From Microbacterium hominis NBRC 15708 (lineage in GTDB: Bacteria > Actinomycetota > Actinomycetes > Actinomycetales > Microbacteriaceae), in assembly GCF_001592125.1 (NCBI RefSeq), contig NZ_BCWI01000012.1, positions 1 through 64,000 of the forward strand: a stretch of 64,000 nucleotides of DNA, read 5' to 3'. A program made the translations under genes and the position numbers. The notes under the pieces were generated by a model that was not told the origin of the DNA, searched no databases, and saw only the letters and a program-made list of their open reading frames with translations. Below, piece by piece: positions 37,341 to 45,472 of the stretch (its first letter is position 1; every line of letters begins with the position of its first letter).

Positions 37341-37843
37341 CGTCCTTTCAGTTCGAGGTGGTCGAGGGCGGTGCGGGCGGCGGTCTGAATCCAGAGGGAC
37401 GCGAACCGCGCAGTCGAGTCGGTGGCGGCGGGGGTGAAGACGTTGCCTCCGCGGCGGGGTGCGCCGAACACGGAGCCCATGCGGCGGGGGTACTTCTTGC
37501 CGCGGCGGGAGCGTTGGATGATCCGTTTGGCGGGGTTGCCGCCGTACTCCGCACCCTTCGCGACGACGGAGACCGGGGTCCCGTCGGAGAGCTTCCCGAC
37601 GGAGCCGGAGCGGAGGAACAGGTTCCGGGCGGTGACGCCGACGCGGGCACTGTTGACGAGTGCTCGCTGTTGCAGTCGGGTCGCTGACCGGTCCCGGACC
37701 TCTTCGAACCAGATCGGTTCGGCCGCCTTCTTCGTCTGGATGCCGATCTCCTTGCGGACGTCGGCGGGTAACTCGCGGGCGGCGAGGAGCATGTCGCGCA
37801 GCGGCGAGTCGACCAGGAGGCTGATGCGGCCGCTGCTCGCCAT
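37337..37843 (-). CDS. Prophage head-tail/tail assembly protein (HK97 gp10-like)
   Basis: A 168-residue basic protein. The N-terminal helix ELPADVRKEIGIQTKKAAEP followed by a basic, Arg/Gly-rich section (RIIQRSRRGKKYPRRMGSVF) is typical of actinophage proteins between the tube and tape-measure genes, often labelled HK97 gp10-like or tail assembly chaperone-like. No programmed frameshift pair is evident. The ATG at 37843 lies 3 bases past the tail-tube stop and its end overlaps the tape-measure start. Confidence 0.55.
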   Translation of the reverse strand: MASSGRISLLVDSPLRDMLLAARELPADVRKEIGIQTKKAAEPIWFEEVRDRSATRLQQRALVNSARVGVTARNLFLRSGSVGKLSDGTPVSVVAKGAEYGGNPAKRIIQRSRRGKKYPRRMGSVFGAPRRGGNVFTPAATDSTARFASLWIQTAARTALDHLELKGR

Positions 37844-37845
37844 GG

Positions 37846-38247
37846 TCAGGCTCCGAAGTCGGGCTGCCCGTTGACGCCGAGGTTGAGGGTGGCCTTGTTG
37901 ATGCCGCCCGCCGCGCCTCCGATCTGTGACGGCTGGAACACGACCTCGACGGTCACGACTTCCGCGCCGGTCTGCGGGGTGAACTCGATCGTCTTCGTCT
38001 GGCCGGCCCACTCGATGCTCTTCTGCGAGAGGGAACCCTCGGAGGCCCAGTCCTGGGCGAACGACATCTGACACACCCAGGTCGGGATTCCGACGACGGA
38101 CTGGACGCCGCCGCCGATGTCGGTGTGCTGCGCGGTCGGGGTGGTGGGCACGAGCGCGAACGAGTCGACGCCCTTGGTGTAGTTGTCCGCGCCGATCTTG
38201 ATCGTGCCGGACTTGTTGTAGGTGGCGACGTTGGGCGCGTCGGTCAT
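37846..38247 (-). CDS. Major tail (tube) protein
   Basis: A 133-residue beta-rich protein, with VATYNKSGTIKIGADNYTK at the start and TIEFTPQTGAEVVTVEVVFQ near the C-terminus, resembling small phage tail-tube proteins. It lies between the tail terminator and tape-measure blocks, the canonical position. The length is at the low end for tube proteins, in line with the compact genome. Confidence 0.7.
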   Translation of the reverse strand: MTDAPNVATYNKSGTIKIGADNYTKGVDSFALVPTTPTAQHTDIGGGVQSVVGIPTWVCQMSFAQDWASEGSLSQKSIEWAGQTKTIEFTPQTGAEVVTVEVVFQPSQIGGAAGGINKATLNLGVNGQPDFGA

Positions 38248-38249
38248 GG

Positions 38250-38633
38250 TCACTCCTCGATGGTTGAGAGCAGGGTCAGGGGGAACCGCCAGGCGATCGC
38301 CCCGTTGCTGAGGCGTTCTTTCTTCGCGGTGTCCCAGTAGATGTCGTCGCACTGCTGCAGAGCGTGTGCGAGGGTGACGAGGTCGGCGTCCGCCCCGTCC
38401 TCATCGCCGGCCCCGGCGGAGGCGACGACCAGGTCGAACTTCGGGGCGACGGTGAAGCGGTCCAGCGCGGCGCCGTTGACCGACGAGCTGACCTCGGTGA
38501 ACTCGAAGTAGAGCACCGTTACGACCGTGTCGACGGCCTGGGAGAGGTTGTCGATGATCCGCCACGTCGCTGGCAGGAGCGGCTTTAGCCGGTCGCGCAG
38601 TTCGGTGCGGATGGTGGCGGGGTCAGAAAACAT
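38250..38633 (-). CDS. Tail terminator-like protein
   Basis: A 127-residue protein with an alpha/beta make-up typical of lambda gpU-like tail terminators: helix ATIRTELRDRLKPLLPATWR, strands AVDTVVTVLYFEFTEV and FDLVVASAGAG. It overlaps the connector gene by 11 bp and stops 3 bp before the tube start codon. Position between connector and tube supports the role of capping the tail and joining it to the head. Confidence 0.62.
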   Translation of the reverse strand: MFSDPATIRTELRDRLKPLLPATWRIIDNLSQAVDTVVTVLYFEFTEVSSSVNGAALDRFTVAPKFDLVVASAGAGDEDGADADLVTLAHALQQCDDIYWDTAKKERLSNGAIAWRFPLTLLSTIEE

Positions 38634-39030
38634 CGGCGACTCCCGAGGTCGGGCGGATGACCCGCTGAATGTCCTTCGACAGCGGACGCGGTGAGAACGC
38701 GAACCCGTCGGGCCCGTCCTCACCCTTGCCCGCGAGCCAGAGGTTCTTCGCCTGCATGAGCTGCGCGTACACGTACCGGGTCGGCACGCCGGGGGTGCTG
38801 GCCTCGAAGTCGAGGAGCGTGATCACCTGAGCGATCGTCGCGGCCTCGACCCCGAGGTTGTGCAGCAGATCCGTGACCTGCACGACGGGTTCATCGTCCG
38901 CTGCGAACGCGAGGACCTGCTCGCGCGCGACGTCCAGGAGCATCCCGGCGAGAGTCTCGTTCTGGATCGGGAGCTCAGGGAACGCGTCGTGCGCGGCCTC
39001 GAGGTCGGCGGAGCTGAACCATTCGGACAT
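38623..39030 (-). CDS. Head-tail connector protein
   Basis: A 135-residue, mostly helical protein directly after the capsid gene. The first half (SADLEAAHDAFPELP, then LLDVAREQVLAFA) and the conserved Tyr/Gln helix RYVYAQLMQAKNLWL are typical of actinophage gp6-like head-completion adaptors that plug the portal. Start ATG at 39030, 3 bp behind the capsid stop. Confidence 0.65.
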   Translation of the reverse strand: MSEWFSSADLEAAHDAFPELPIQNETLAGMLLDVAREQVLAFAADDEPVVQVTDLLHNLGVEAATIAQVITLLDFEASTPGVPTRYVYAQLMQAKNLWLAGKGEDGPDGFAFSPRPLSKDIQRVIRPTSGVADVF

Positions 39031-39032
39031 GG

Positions 39033-40766
39033 TCAGGCGGCGGTGCCGATGAAGACGGTCGACTCGGGGCGGACGATGAACGTCTCCAGGAAACCGACGA
39101 TGGACCGGTCGAGACCGAACTTCGCGACCTCGACGGCGTCGATCTGGATCGGGGTCTCGCCGAGCTCCTTGAACTCGACGGCTGCCTTCGCCCCGGCGGC
39201 GACCTGGGGGTCGGTGGCCTTCGTGCCGGGGAAGGCGGACTGCGGCGCCTTCTTCACGATCACCTTGCCGTCGACGTTCGCCTCGCCGGTGCCAGCGGTG
39301 ACCTGCAGCGAGATGAACTCGGGCAGCAGATCCTTGGGCGTGTAGATGAGCTGCTTCCACAGCACCGGGTTGACGATCGCCCAGGCCGGGTCATCGTCCG
39401 CGTCGCTGATCGCTTCGATCGCCTGGATCAGCTGCACCACGCCGGGGTAATACGCGGAGTTGGCGGGCGTGCCGGCGGGCAGCGCCTCGGGGGCGACGCG
39501 CGCGGAGAGCGCTGCGCCGTCGCGGTTCATGGCCACGCGGATGAGGGTGTCGCGGGCGTCGACGTCGGTGACCTTCGCGTAGCTGTTCGCGACGCCCTCC
39601 CAGAACTGCTGCATGACATCCGCACCACCGGAGAGGTAGTTCCACTCCTGCGCGATGTCGGCGGCGTAGCCGTAGCTGTCGCGCGTGGAGCTGCGCTTGT
39701 CGCTCGTCGCGGAGCCGGTCGGCAGTTCCGTCTTCTCGCCCGTGGTGCGCTTCTTGACCAGGCCATCGGTGTCGTTGAGGCGGTAGCCCTCGCGACCGTT
39801 GATGTCGATCGGGCCATAGACATGCGTGGCGAGGTCGATGAACTTGCGGACGTACCGCTTGCCCTGCCACAGCTTGCCGACCCACGCCGCCGGCGTCGCC
39901 CCGTTCGCGAGGCCGCCGCCCGTGGTGATGTCGGCGAGCGCCATGAGGGCGTTCTCCGTATCCGCCGAGCGCGCGTTCTTCATGGCATGGAAGGCCGAGA
40001 AGAACGCGTTCATGTCGACGTCGGCGGGAGCCGGCGCGGGGGCTGCGGCGCCGCTGAACAGCGCGGGCGCCGCGGGGATCTGGCGCTCCGCGGGAGCGGC
40101 GGCTGCGGTCATGGTCTCCTCCTTGGAGTTGGTGAGGTTGGTGTCTGCCGAGGGCTCGGCGTCGGTGATCTTCTCGACGGTGGACTTGCTGGAGTACTCC
40201 TCGATGCGCCGCCAGCGGACGCCCTCGGAGTCGGTGAATTCCGACACCGTGCGCGAGCTGTTGTCGCGGTCGGGTGCGGAGTACTCGTCGCTGGCCGGCA
40301 CATCGGTGGTGAACTCGACGTTCTGACCGGGAGCGAGGGAGAACAGGGCGGCGGACTCGAACGCACCCTCGGCGCAGACGGCCGCGCCGGTTAGGCGGGA
40401 GCGGACGGCGTTGATGCCGTTGCGCACGAGGGAGCCAAGCTCGGCGGACAGTTTGCGCTTGCCGGTGCCGTCACCGTAGGAGGCGAGGAACGCGTCGCCC
40501 TCGTCGGTGTTGGCGATCGCGAACCGGCCTACGACGCCGGCGTCGCTCACGGTGAACTTCACGCCGCGGCCGAGGGGGTTGAACCGGTCGTGTTCGTCGT
40601 TGAGTGTGACGATCGACGGGTCGCGGGGGAGCGCGACGGCGGATGCGCTGAACATGACCGGCTCGGTGCCGGAGAGGTTCGGGCGGGACAGCTCGCCGAA
40701 GGGGAGCAGCAGACCCTCGATCTCGCGGGTGCCGGCGACGCGGGAGAACAGGCCGGCCTCGCTCAC
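39033..40766 (-). CDS. Fused prohead protease and major capsid protein
   Basis: A 577-residue protein joining two normally separate functions. Residues about 1-150 are an HK97-type (U35-like) maturation protease, starting EIEGLLLPFGELSRP, with likely catalytic His59 in LNDEHDRF and Ser107 in KRKLSAELG. An acidic and Ala/Pro-rich linker (about 175-265) may be a scaffold. The rest (about 285-577) is an HK97-fold capsid, with GYRLNDTDGLV, WAIVNPVLWKQL and VEVAKFGLDRSIVGFLETF. GTG start, GTGA overlap with the Acb2-like gene. Such fusions are known in small actinophages. Confidence 0.8.
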   Translation of the reverse strand: MSEAGLFSRVAGTREIEGLLLPFGELSRPNLSGTEPVMFSASAVALPRDPSIVTLNDEHDRFNPLGRGVKFTVSDAGVVGRFAIANTDEGDAFLASYGDGTGKRKLSAELGSLVRNGINAVRSRLTGAAVCAEGAFESAALFSLAPGQNVEFTTDVPASDEYSAPDRDNSSRTVSEFTDSEGVRWRRIEEYSSKSTVEKITDAEPSADTNLTNSKEETMTAAAAPAERQIPAAPALFSGAAAPAPAPADVDMNAFFSAFHAMKNARSADTENALMALADITTGGGLANGATPAAWVGKLWQGKRYVRKFIDLATHVYGPIDINGREGYRLNDTDGLVKKRTTGEKTELPTGSATSDKRSSTRDSYGYAADIAQEWNYLSGGADVMQQFWEGVANSYAKVTDVDARDTLIRVAMNRDGAALSARVAPEALPAGTPANSAYYPGVVQLIQAIEAISDADDDPAWAIVNPVLWKQLIYTPKDLLPEFISLQVTAGTGEANVDGKVIVKKAPQSAFPGTKATDPQVAAGAKAAVEFKELGETPIQIDAVEVAKFGLDRSIVGFLETFIVRPESTVFIGTAA

Positions 40767-41044
40767 GCGAACACCGCCTTGTTGGCCCACATCAGCGCTT
40801 CCTCGAGCGAGGTCAGCGCGAGCGACTTGTACCTGCCGTCGGGGAGCTGGTGGATCTGCTCGGCCGCGGCGGTGATCGCGCCGGCGTTCTGACGGACGAT
40901 CGCGACCTGATCGGCGGTCGGAGCGTCGGCGGTGACAGCCGTGACGAAGCGGGAGGCCAGCTCCGCGGGCAGCGACGTCGACTCGACGTCGGGCGTCTCG
41001 ACGACGTCGGGAGCGGTGGGTTCGGTGGTGGTGGCGCGTGCCAT
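40763..41044 (-). CDS. Acb2/Tad1-hairpin-like protein, candidate anti-CBASS
   Basis: A 93-residue helical protein. The C-terminal hairpin PDGRYKSLALTSLEEALMWA followed by NKAVFA closely matches the Acb2/Tad1 hairpin domain, whose consensus ends in a LEEAxMWANxAI motif. Acb2 hexamers bind and sequester the cyclic nucleotides made by CBASS defence. The N-terminal 30 residues are a Thr/Glu/Val-rich tail. It sits between portal and capsid genes, with a GTGA overlap to the capsid gene, so it would be made late and might also be packaged. Confidence 0.72.
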   Translation of the reverse strand: MARATTTEPTAPDVVETPDVESTSLPAELASRFVTAVTADAPTADQVAIVRQNAGAITAAAEQIHQLPDGRYKSLALTSLEEALMWANKAVFA

Positions 41045-41045
41045 G

Positions 41046-42125
41046 TCAGTTCTCCTCGGTGGTGGGCGTGCTGGTGTCCCCGGCTTCGGGGTCGATGGAC
41101 GTGGGAGCAGGCACGGAGAAGTGCGACAGGTCGGCGCGGACCTCCGCGTTGGGACCGACGACGTCGTCGCCGGAGAGGGCGGCGGCGATCGCGTACGCGT
41201 ACTCGGCGGACCCGTACGTCCACATCTCCGACTGCCGGTCCTGCTCGTTCGAGTAGGAGAGGTCGCTGCCTTCCTTGCCGCCCTCGACGAACGACGCCGG
41301 CACGCCGCCGTGCATCGCGAGTTCGAGGCGCAGGGAGTTCTTCGCGTCCTCGAACAGGTCGAGCTGCCCGGACACGCCGCGCTCCCTGACCTCGATGTAG
41401 CTCGGCGTGACGGACACCGAGTGCTTCGCACGGGTCTCGACGTACTGGGTCGCGAGGTTTTCCTTCGCCTTTCGCTTCATCCCGTCGAACGTCGAGTCTG
41501 TGATGTGCAGCTCCGTCGCCGCGGGCGGCGCGTCGAGGCGGGTCTGTCGCGCCTTCTCGAGCTTGCGGGCCTGACGGATCGAGTCGATGCCGTCGGCCAT
41601 GACACCATTCGCGCCGAGCGGGACGACGACAACGCGCATCCGGTACTCGACGGGGATCGACTCGTGCAGGGTCACACGCTGCGTGAGGAGGTCCATCGAG
41701 TACAGGTGGCGCGGTACGGTCACCCAGTCGTACACGTCGCCGTCCGTAGCGAGGCGACAAGCGAGGATGCCGATACCTTCCCAAAACAGCTCTTCGACGA
41801 GCTTCTTGAGAGCGATGTGGCGGGACATGCCGGGGTAGCTGCAGGAAGACACCCAGTACGGTTGTGCCGCGACCTTCGAGTCGTTCTCGAACTTCTCGAA
41901 TCGCAGAGGCGACACGAGCGACTGATGCCCCTTAAGTGCTCGCTTCAACTCGGGGACTCGGGAGGCGGTTTCGCGGGTGACGAGTTCCTCGGGGAGATGT
42001 CCGAGAATGTCCCCGACGATCGCCTGTTGCAGACTGTCACCGGAACCTGGCGCGGCGAGCGCGGGCGCGCCACTGGCGGAAGTGGGGGACGGTTCCCCCA
42101 GAAGCCACGACCAGAAACCCGCCAT
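41046..42125 (-). CDS. Portal protein
   Basis: A 359-residue portal, short for the family. Conserved stretches include the wing/stem region MSRHIALKKLVEELFWEGIG, DVYDWVTVPRHLYSMD, the long helix TFDGMKRKAKENLATQYVET and LRLELAMHGGVPASFVEGG. It forms the dodecameric ring for DNA entry. The ATG at 42125 (MAGFWSWLLG) resembles usual portal N-termini. A GTG at 42167, only 12 bases from the terminase stop, would add 14 residues. Confidence 0.8.
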   Translation of the reverse strand: MAGFWSWLLGEPSPTSASGAPALAAPGSGDSLQQAIVGDILGHLPEELVTRETASRVPELKRALKGHQSLVSPLRFEKFENDSKVAAQPYWVSSCSYPGMSRHIALKKLVEELFWEGIGILACRLATDGDVYDWVTVPRHLYSMDLLTQRVTLHESIPVEYRMRVVVVPLGANGVMADGIDSIRQARKLEKARQTRLDAPPAATELHITDSTFDGMKRKAKENLATQYVETRAKHSVSVTPSYIEVRERGVSGQLDLFEDAKNSLRLELAMHGGVPASFVEGGKEGSDLSYSNEQDRQSEMWTYGSAEYAYAIAAALSGDDVVGPNAEVRADLSHFSVPAPTSIDPEAGDTSTPTTEEN

Positions 42126-42178
42126 GCCTTCCACGGTGGTGGGTGCCGCGGTGTCAACCGTTACCACCCCGGCGCGTG

Positions 42179-43867
42179 CTATACGCCGACCAGCTCCGGG
42201 ACGCCGGTGGCCCGCCTCTCATCGTCGAGCGCGTAGAGCGCACGGGACGCGGCCTCGATCGGGGTGATGTCGTCGTCGGGCCGGGTCTTCTCGTCCGGCC
42301 TGCCGAATGCCCACGCACCTGTCTGCCCGAACGCCCTCCTCACGACGATCTCTGCGGCTGCGTCGAGCGGTTCCTGCCCGTGATATGTGACGATGTCACC
42401 GGCGTTCAGGTATCGCATGAACTGCACCGCCGAGCGCGGGATCTCCATACGGCCCAGGGGACGAGTTCGCAGCGGCGGGCGCCCGAGCATGAGCGGGGTG
42501 ACTTCGACATTCTCGAGCGGACGACCCGGATCGAAGATCACCCGCCGGTTAAGCTTCCGCGCTTTGAGGAGCACCTTCTTGCCGAACCCGTCGACGCCCT
42601 CCTGATGGTGCAGTAGTGCGACGTGTCGGCGCCCCTTTTTCCCGTGCCAGGCTGCGGCGAGGGACGCCCACTTGCCGTCTGGGTGGATCGCGATCGCGAG
42701 AGCCACGACCGACGGTAGCGACTTCGGGAATGGCTTGTCAGTGCGCGTCTTCGTCCACAGCGGTTGTTTGATCAGCGCCGTCGCGGACCCCTCCTCGCCC
42801 GGCAGCGACAGGTACTCTCGCTGGAACGCTTTCGACGACATCGCGTGGAAGTTGTCGAGCACGTCCGACAGCGGCGTGGTGTAACCGATCCCGGGATGGT
42901 TCAGCTCGATCAGCTCACGCACGCGGGCGTGAGGGTGCTCGTCATCCGGCTCCCACGCCTCAAGCTCCGCGGGGTCCGTGTCTTCCGGGATGCCGTGGCG
43001 GAGCACGCCGGCGCCGTCCATGGTCAGCAGCTTCCACAGCAGGTTTCCTGCCTGGTAGTCGGGTGCCGTGCCCGACCCGATCATCTGTGGCTGGTATCGG
43101 CCATCCAGCGTCGGGGGGATCGAGGTCATCATGTCCTCTGTCATCTCCGGCGTCGCGTCCTGCGCCTCGTCGATCCATGCCATGTCGTACGCGCCCGAAG
43201 TGAACGCATCGTTTCCCGGCGCGTAGGCGTTGAAGTAAGACCCATTTGGCCATCGAATGTGCGGCGTCCCATTGCCCACGTTGGTCACGAACGGCCGAGA
43301 CTTCGGGTCGGGATACACGCGATCGATGTGCGTGATGATGTCCTTCCGGAACCGCTCGGCGGTCTTCGTGCCGCCGTCCTTTTTCGCCAGCGTCCACCCC
43401 ACGAGGTAGTCGTCCCGGAGCGTGCAACGCCCCAACGCGACGGCCTGAATCGCTGTGGTCTTCGTCGTCCGTCGCGGCTCCATGATGCCGTTGAACTTCC
43501 GGCCGGCGTTGAGCATGTCGGCGATCACAAGCTGAATCGGGGACGGCCCCGGATGGCCGTCTCCGCCTCGCCGGCGCACGTCCATGCGCAGCAGCCGCGC
43601 GCCCTCGAGGAACTCGGCCCGGGTCTGCTCGGTGGTGACGAGTTTGGTGACGTGCGTCGCATCCGGGATGCGCGAACGCCACTCGAGCCAGTTTGCCTCG
43701 CCGAGCAGGTCCGCGATCGTCGGTGCGGCGGACGTCGCGGGCGTGACGATGTCGGTTCGCTCGCCCCGTCGGCGGGCCTGGTCGTAATGCCGCCGGCAGA
43801 GCCCTCGCGCTCGCGCCGGCTCGCCGCAGCCGCAGACACGTTGCGCGCTGCTCGCCCGCGCCGTCAC
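42179..43867 (-). CDS. Terminase large subunit
   Basis: A 562-residue DNA-packaging motor. A small N-terminal zinc-like cluster (VCGCGEPARARGLCRRHY) is followed by the ATPase, with MEPRRTTKTTAIQAVALGR in the Walker A place and AWIDEAQDATPEMTED as Walker B plus catalytic Glu. The C-terminal nuclease domain has SLAAAWHGKKGRRHVALLHH and RPDEKTRPDDDITPIEAASR. It starts with GTG overlapping a 34-residue ORF. An HNH gene lies upstream, the pairing known to matter for packaging. Confidence 0.88.
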   Translation of the reverse strand: MTARASSAQRVCGCGEPARARGLCRRHYDQARRRGERTDIVTPATSAAPTIADLLGEANWLEWRSRIPDATHVTKLVTTEQTRAEFLEGARLLRMDVRRRGGDGHPGPSPIQLVIADMLNAGRKFNGIMEPRRTTKTTAIQAVALGRCTLRDDYLVGWTLAKKDGGTKTAERFRKDIITHIDRVYPDPKSRPFVTNVGNGTPHIRWPNGSYFNAYAPGNDAFTSGAYDMAWIDEAQDATPEMTEDMMTSIPPTLDGRYQPQMIGSGTAPDYQAGNLLWKLLTMDGAGVLRHGIPEDTDPAELEAWEPDDEHPHARVRELIELNHPGIGYTTPLSDVLDNFHAMSSKAFQREYLSLPGEEGSATALIKQPLWTKTRTDKPFPKSLPSVVALAIAIHPDGKWASLAAAWHGKKGRRHVALLHHQEGVDGFGKKVLLKARKLNRRVIFDPGRPLENVEVTPLMLGRPPLRTRPLGRMEIPRSAVQFMRYLNAGDIVTYHGQEPLDAAAEIVVRRAFGQTGAWAFGRPDEKTRPDDDITPIEAASRALYALDDERRATGVPELVGV

Positions 43868-43968
43868 GCGGCACCGCGGGGCTGATCGGCAGGGAGAGGG
43901 GCGCGTGTTGAGCCGTAGGCGGGGAGCCGAACGGCTTGCTCTGAAAGAACCGGCCCGGCGCCGTGCAT
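43864..43968 (-). CDS. 34-residue ORF coupled to the terminase gene
   Basis: MHGAGPVLSEQAVRLPAYGS and 14 further residues, ending in a TGA that overlaps the terminase GTG (GTGA). The N-terminus recalls the first residues of some actinophage small-terminase proteins, but it is far too short to be complete. It may be a remnant or a translation leader for the terminase. Low certainty. Confidence 0.35.
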   Translation of the reverse strand: MHGAGPVLSEQAVRLPAYGSTRAPLPADQPRGAA

Positions 43969-44105
43969 GTGGGGCGCATGGTTTGCTTCGCGGTGGTTCG
44001 AGTTGTCGTTTGGGTTGGGGCGAGGGCGGATCGTCGGGTGCCCGGCGTTGGTCTTCCGGCTGGGCTCCTGGGGGCCGTGTTGGGGTCGCTGTTCGGGTAG
44101 TGGTG

Positions 44106-44405
44106 TCATGCCCATGGTGGTGTGACGAGTCCTGTCGTTCGGGCGCGTCTGCGCTGGTTGGTGATGCGGGCGCCGATCTTGCCGCCGTGGCTGCGGTTGC
44201 CGTGTCGGCATTCGGGTGCGGCGTTGTCGATGCCGTTGCCGGCGTTGAGCTGTATGTGTCCGACGTCGTAGGGGGTGTCGGTGGGGATGATGTGGCCGTG
44301 GCGCCAGCATGTGACGTCTTCGCCTCGGGCCCATGCTTGGCGGACTTGGGCGCGGATGATGCGGCAGGTTCGGCGCCATTCGGGGTCGCGGTGCTTCGCG
44401 GTCAT
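44106..44405 (-). CDS. HNH endonuclease
   Basis: A 99-residue nuclease of the HNH family. The core is YDVGHIQLNAGNGIDNAAPE followed by CRHGNRSHGGKIGAR, giving the H, N and second His of the finger. Phage HNH proteins next to the terminase stimulate its nuclease and are needed for packaging. The ATG at 44405 overlaps the upstream gene by 4 bp. About 140 bp without a clear gene separate its end from the 34-residue ORF. Confidence 0.8.
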   Translation of the reverse strand: MTAKHRDPEWRRTCRIIRAQVRQAWARGEDVTCWRHGHIIPTDTPYDVGHIQLNAGNGIDNAAPECRHGNRSHGGKIGARITNQRRRARTTGLVTPPWA

Positions 44406-44713
44406 GCGTCTGTCCTGGTGCGTGCGAGTGACTTGGTGACACCGGCGTTGGAGATCCCGACGGCGTGGGCGATCTGTCGGATGCTGCGGCCGGCGGTGCG
44501 GAGTGCGCGGATGCGTGCGTCGCGGTCGTGGTTGGGTGTGGGGCCGTGGTGGGCGCGGATGATGGTGATGTCGGGGTTGCCGTGTCCGCGTGCGTGGGTG
44601 CGGGCTTCGAGTTGAGCGGTGGTGTGGTCGGAGCACCAGGCGCCGCTGTCGCAGGTTGAGCATCCCCAGACGGCGGAGCCCGTGTCGTGTGGTTGTTCTA
44701 CCCAGACGGTCAT
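44402..44713 (-). CDS. Helix-turn-helix protein with Cys motif, small-terminase candidate
   Basis: A 103-residue protein. The first half has a Cys/His set (WGCSTCDSGAWCSDH) that may bind zinc. The second half is a resolvase/terminase-like helix-turn-helix (RIRALRTAGRSIRQIAHAVG then ISNAGVTKSLART). No separate small terminase is otherwise visible, so this DNA-binding protein next to HNH and the large terminase is the best candidate. Coupled on both sides by 4-bp overlaps. Confidence 0.55.
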   Translation of the reverse strand: MTVWVEQPHDTGSAVWGCSTCDSGAWCSDHTTAQLEARTHARGHGNPDITIIRAHHGPTPNHDRDARIRALRTAGRSIRQIAHAVGISNAGVTKSLARTRTDA

Positions 44714-45471
44714 GCGGCGCGCACCTGGTGGGTGTGGAGGCCGCGGTCGTGGATGCGCTTGAGGAGCACGGCGCGTGGGTCGCGTGCGTCGTCGAAGGCG
44801 TCGGTCGTGGCTGCGCTGATGGTGAGGTATCCGTCCCAGGGGTCGCCGGTCGTGTGGGTGTATGCGATCGCTAGTAGTTCGTCGATGGTGAACGGGAGTC
44901 GTCGGCTGCCGATGATCGTGGCGAGGGCTCGGCGCGCGTTGGGTTCGTTCTTGTGGTCCCCGCCTGCCCCCCTGTGGGGGGTTGGGGGGTTGTTCTTGTT
45001 CCTGTTCTTGTTCGTGGCAGGGGTCCCTGCCGGTCTCCCTGCCATGTCCCCTGCCAGTTCCCCTGCCACATCGGGCGAGTTATCCACAGGCGTCGATGTG
45101 GCAGGGTTCCCTGCCGTGTCGTCGGTGTTGTCCACCGGCTCACTCGGAGACTCTGTGGCAGGGATGCCTGCCAGTAGGTGCCAGGCGGTCGACCGGCCGC
45201 TGTGGGCGGTGCGTTCGATGAGTCCTGAGGATTCGAGCACGGTGAGAGCGTCACGGACGGTTCGTCTTCCCGAGCCGGCGGGCAGGCCGATGTCGTCGGC
45301 GATCGTCTGCGCGGACGGCCACGCGACGCGCGTGGAGACGTCGGCGTACGTCGCGAGCGCGATGAGGACGCGCGCGGCGCGGTCTTCACCGATCCTGATC
45401 CGTGGGTGCGGTGCGACCTGTGCGCCGAGAGCCCAGCGGATGAGCTCGAGCTGATTCTCGACGAGTGACAC
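44710..45471 (-). CDS. Phage replication initiator-like protein containing its own origin
   Basis: A 253-residue protein. The N-terminal winged helix (about 25-105: ARVLIALATYADVSTRVAWP, then SAQTIADDIGLPAGSGRRTV) resembles phage and plasmid replication initiators. A low-complexity linker follows (about 118-160), with a 4-residue AG repeat and an Asn/Lys-rich run (TNKNRNKNN). The C-terminal domain (about 180-253) is helical. The DNA for the linker carries iteron-like repeats and a perfect DnaA box, as lambda O carries its origin. GTG start. Confidence 0.68.
   Translation of the reverse strand: MSLVENQLELIRWALGAQVAPHPRIRIGEDRAARVLIALATYADVSTRVAWPSAQTIADDIGLPAGSGRRTVRDALTVLESSGLIERTAHSGRSTAWHLLAGIPATESPSEPVDNTDDTAGNPATSTPVDNSPDVAGELAGDMAGRPAGTPATNKNRNKNNPPTPHRGAGGDHKNEPNARRALATIIGSRRLPFTIDELLAIAYTHTTGDPWDGYLTISAATTDAFDDARDPRAVLLKRIHDRGLHTHQVRAA
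44988..45172. other. Candidate prophage replication origin inside the initiator gene
   Basis: CCCTGCC recurs at 45025, 45037, 45049 and 45061, an exact 12-bp period, and again at 45109 in the same phase. Three inverted sites GGCAGGG-NN-CCCTGCC (the last imperfect) lie at 45016-45031, 45100-45115 and 45157-45172. A perfect DnaA box TTATCCACA is at 45080-45088 and a weaker TTGTCCACC at 45128-45136. A T-rich tract (about 44988-45014), the least GC-rich spot of the gene, adjoins and could melt first. Confidence 0.65.
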
Positions 45472-45472
45472 C

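Noticed and set aside
42960..43979. Second minus-strand frame overlapping the terminase
   Set aside because: Arg/Gly/Pro-rich shadow of the terminase with no domain. The terminase frame carries the ATPase and nuclease motifs.
45016..45172. CRISPR array
   Set aside because: The repeats are 7 bp with 5-bp spacing inside a coding gene; no long repeats or spacers. No CRISPR array was seen in the window.
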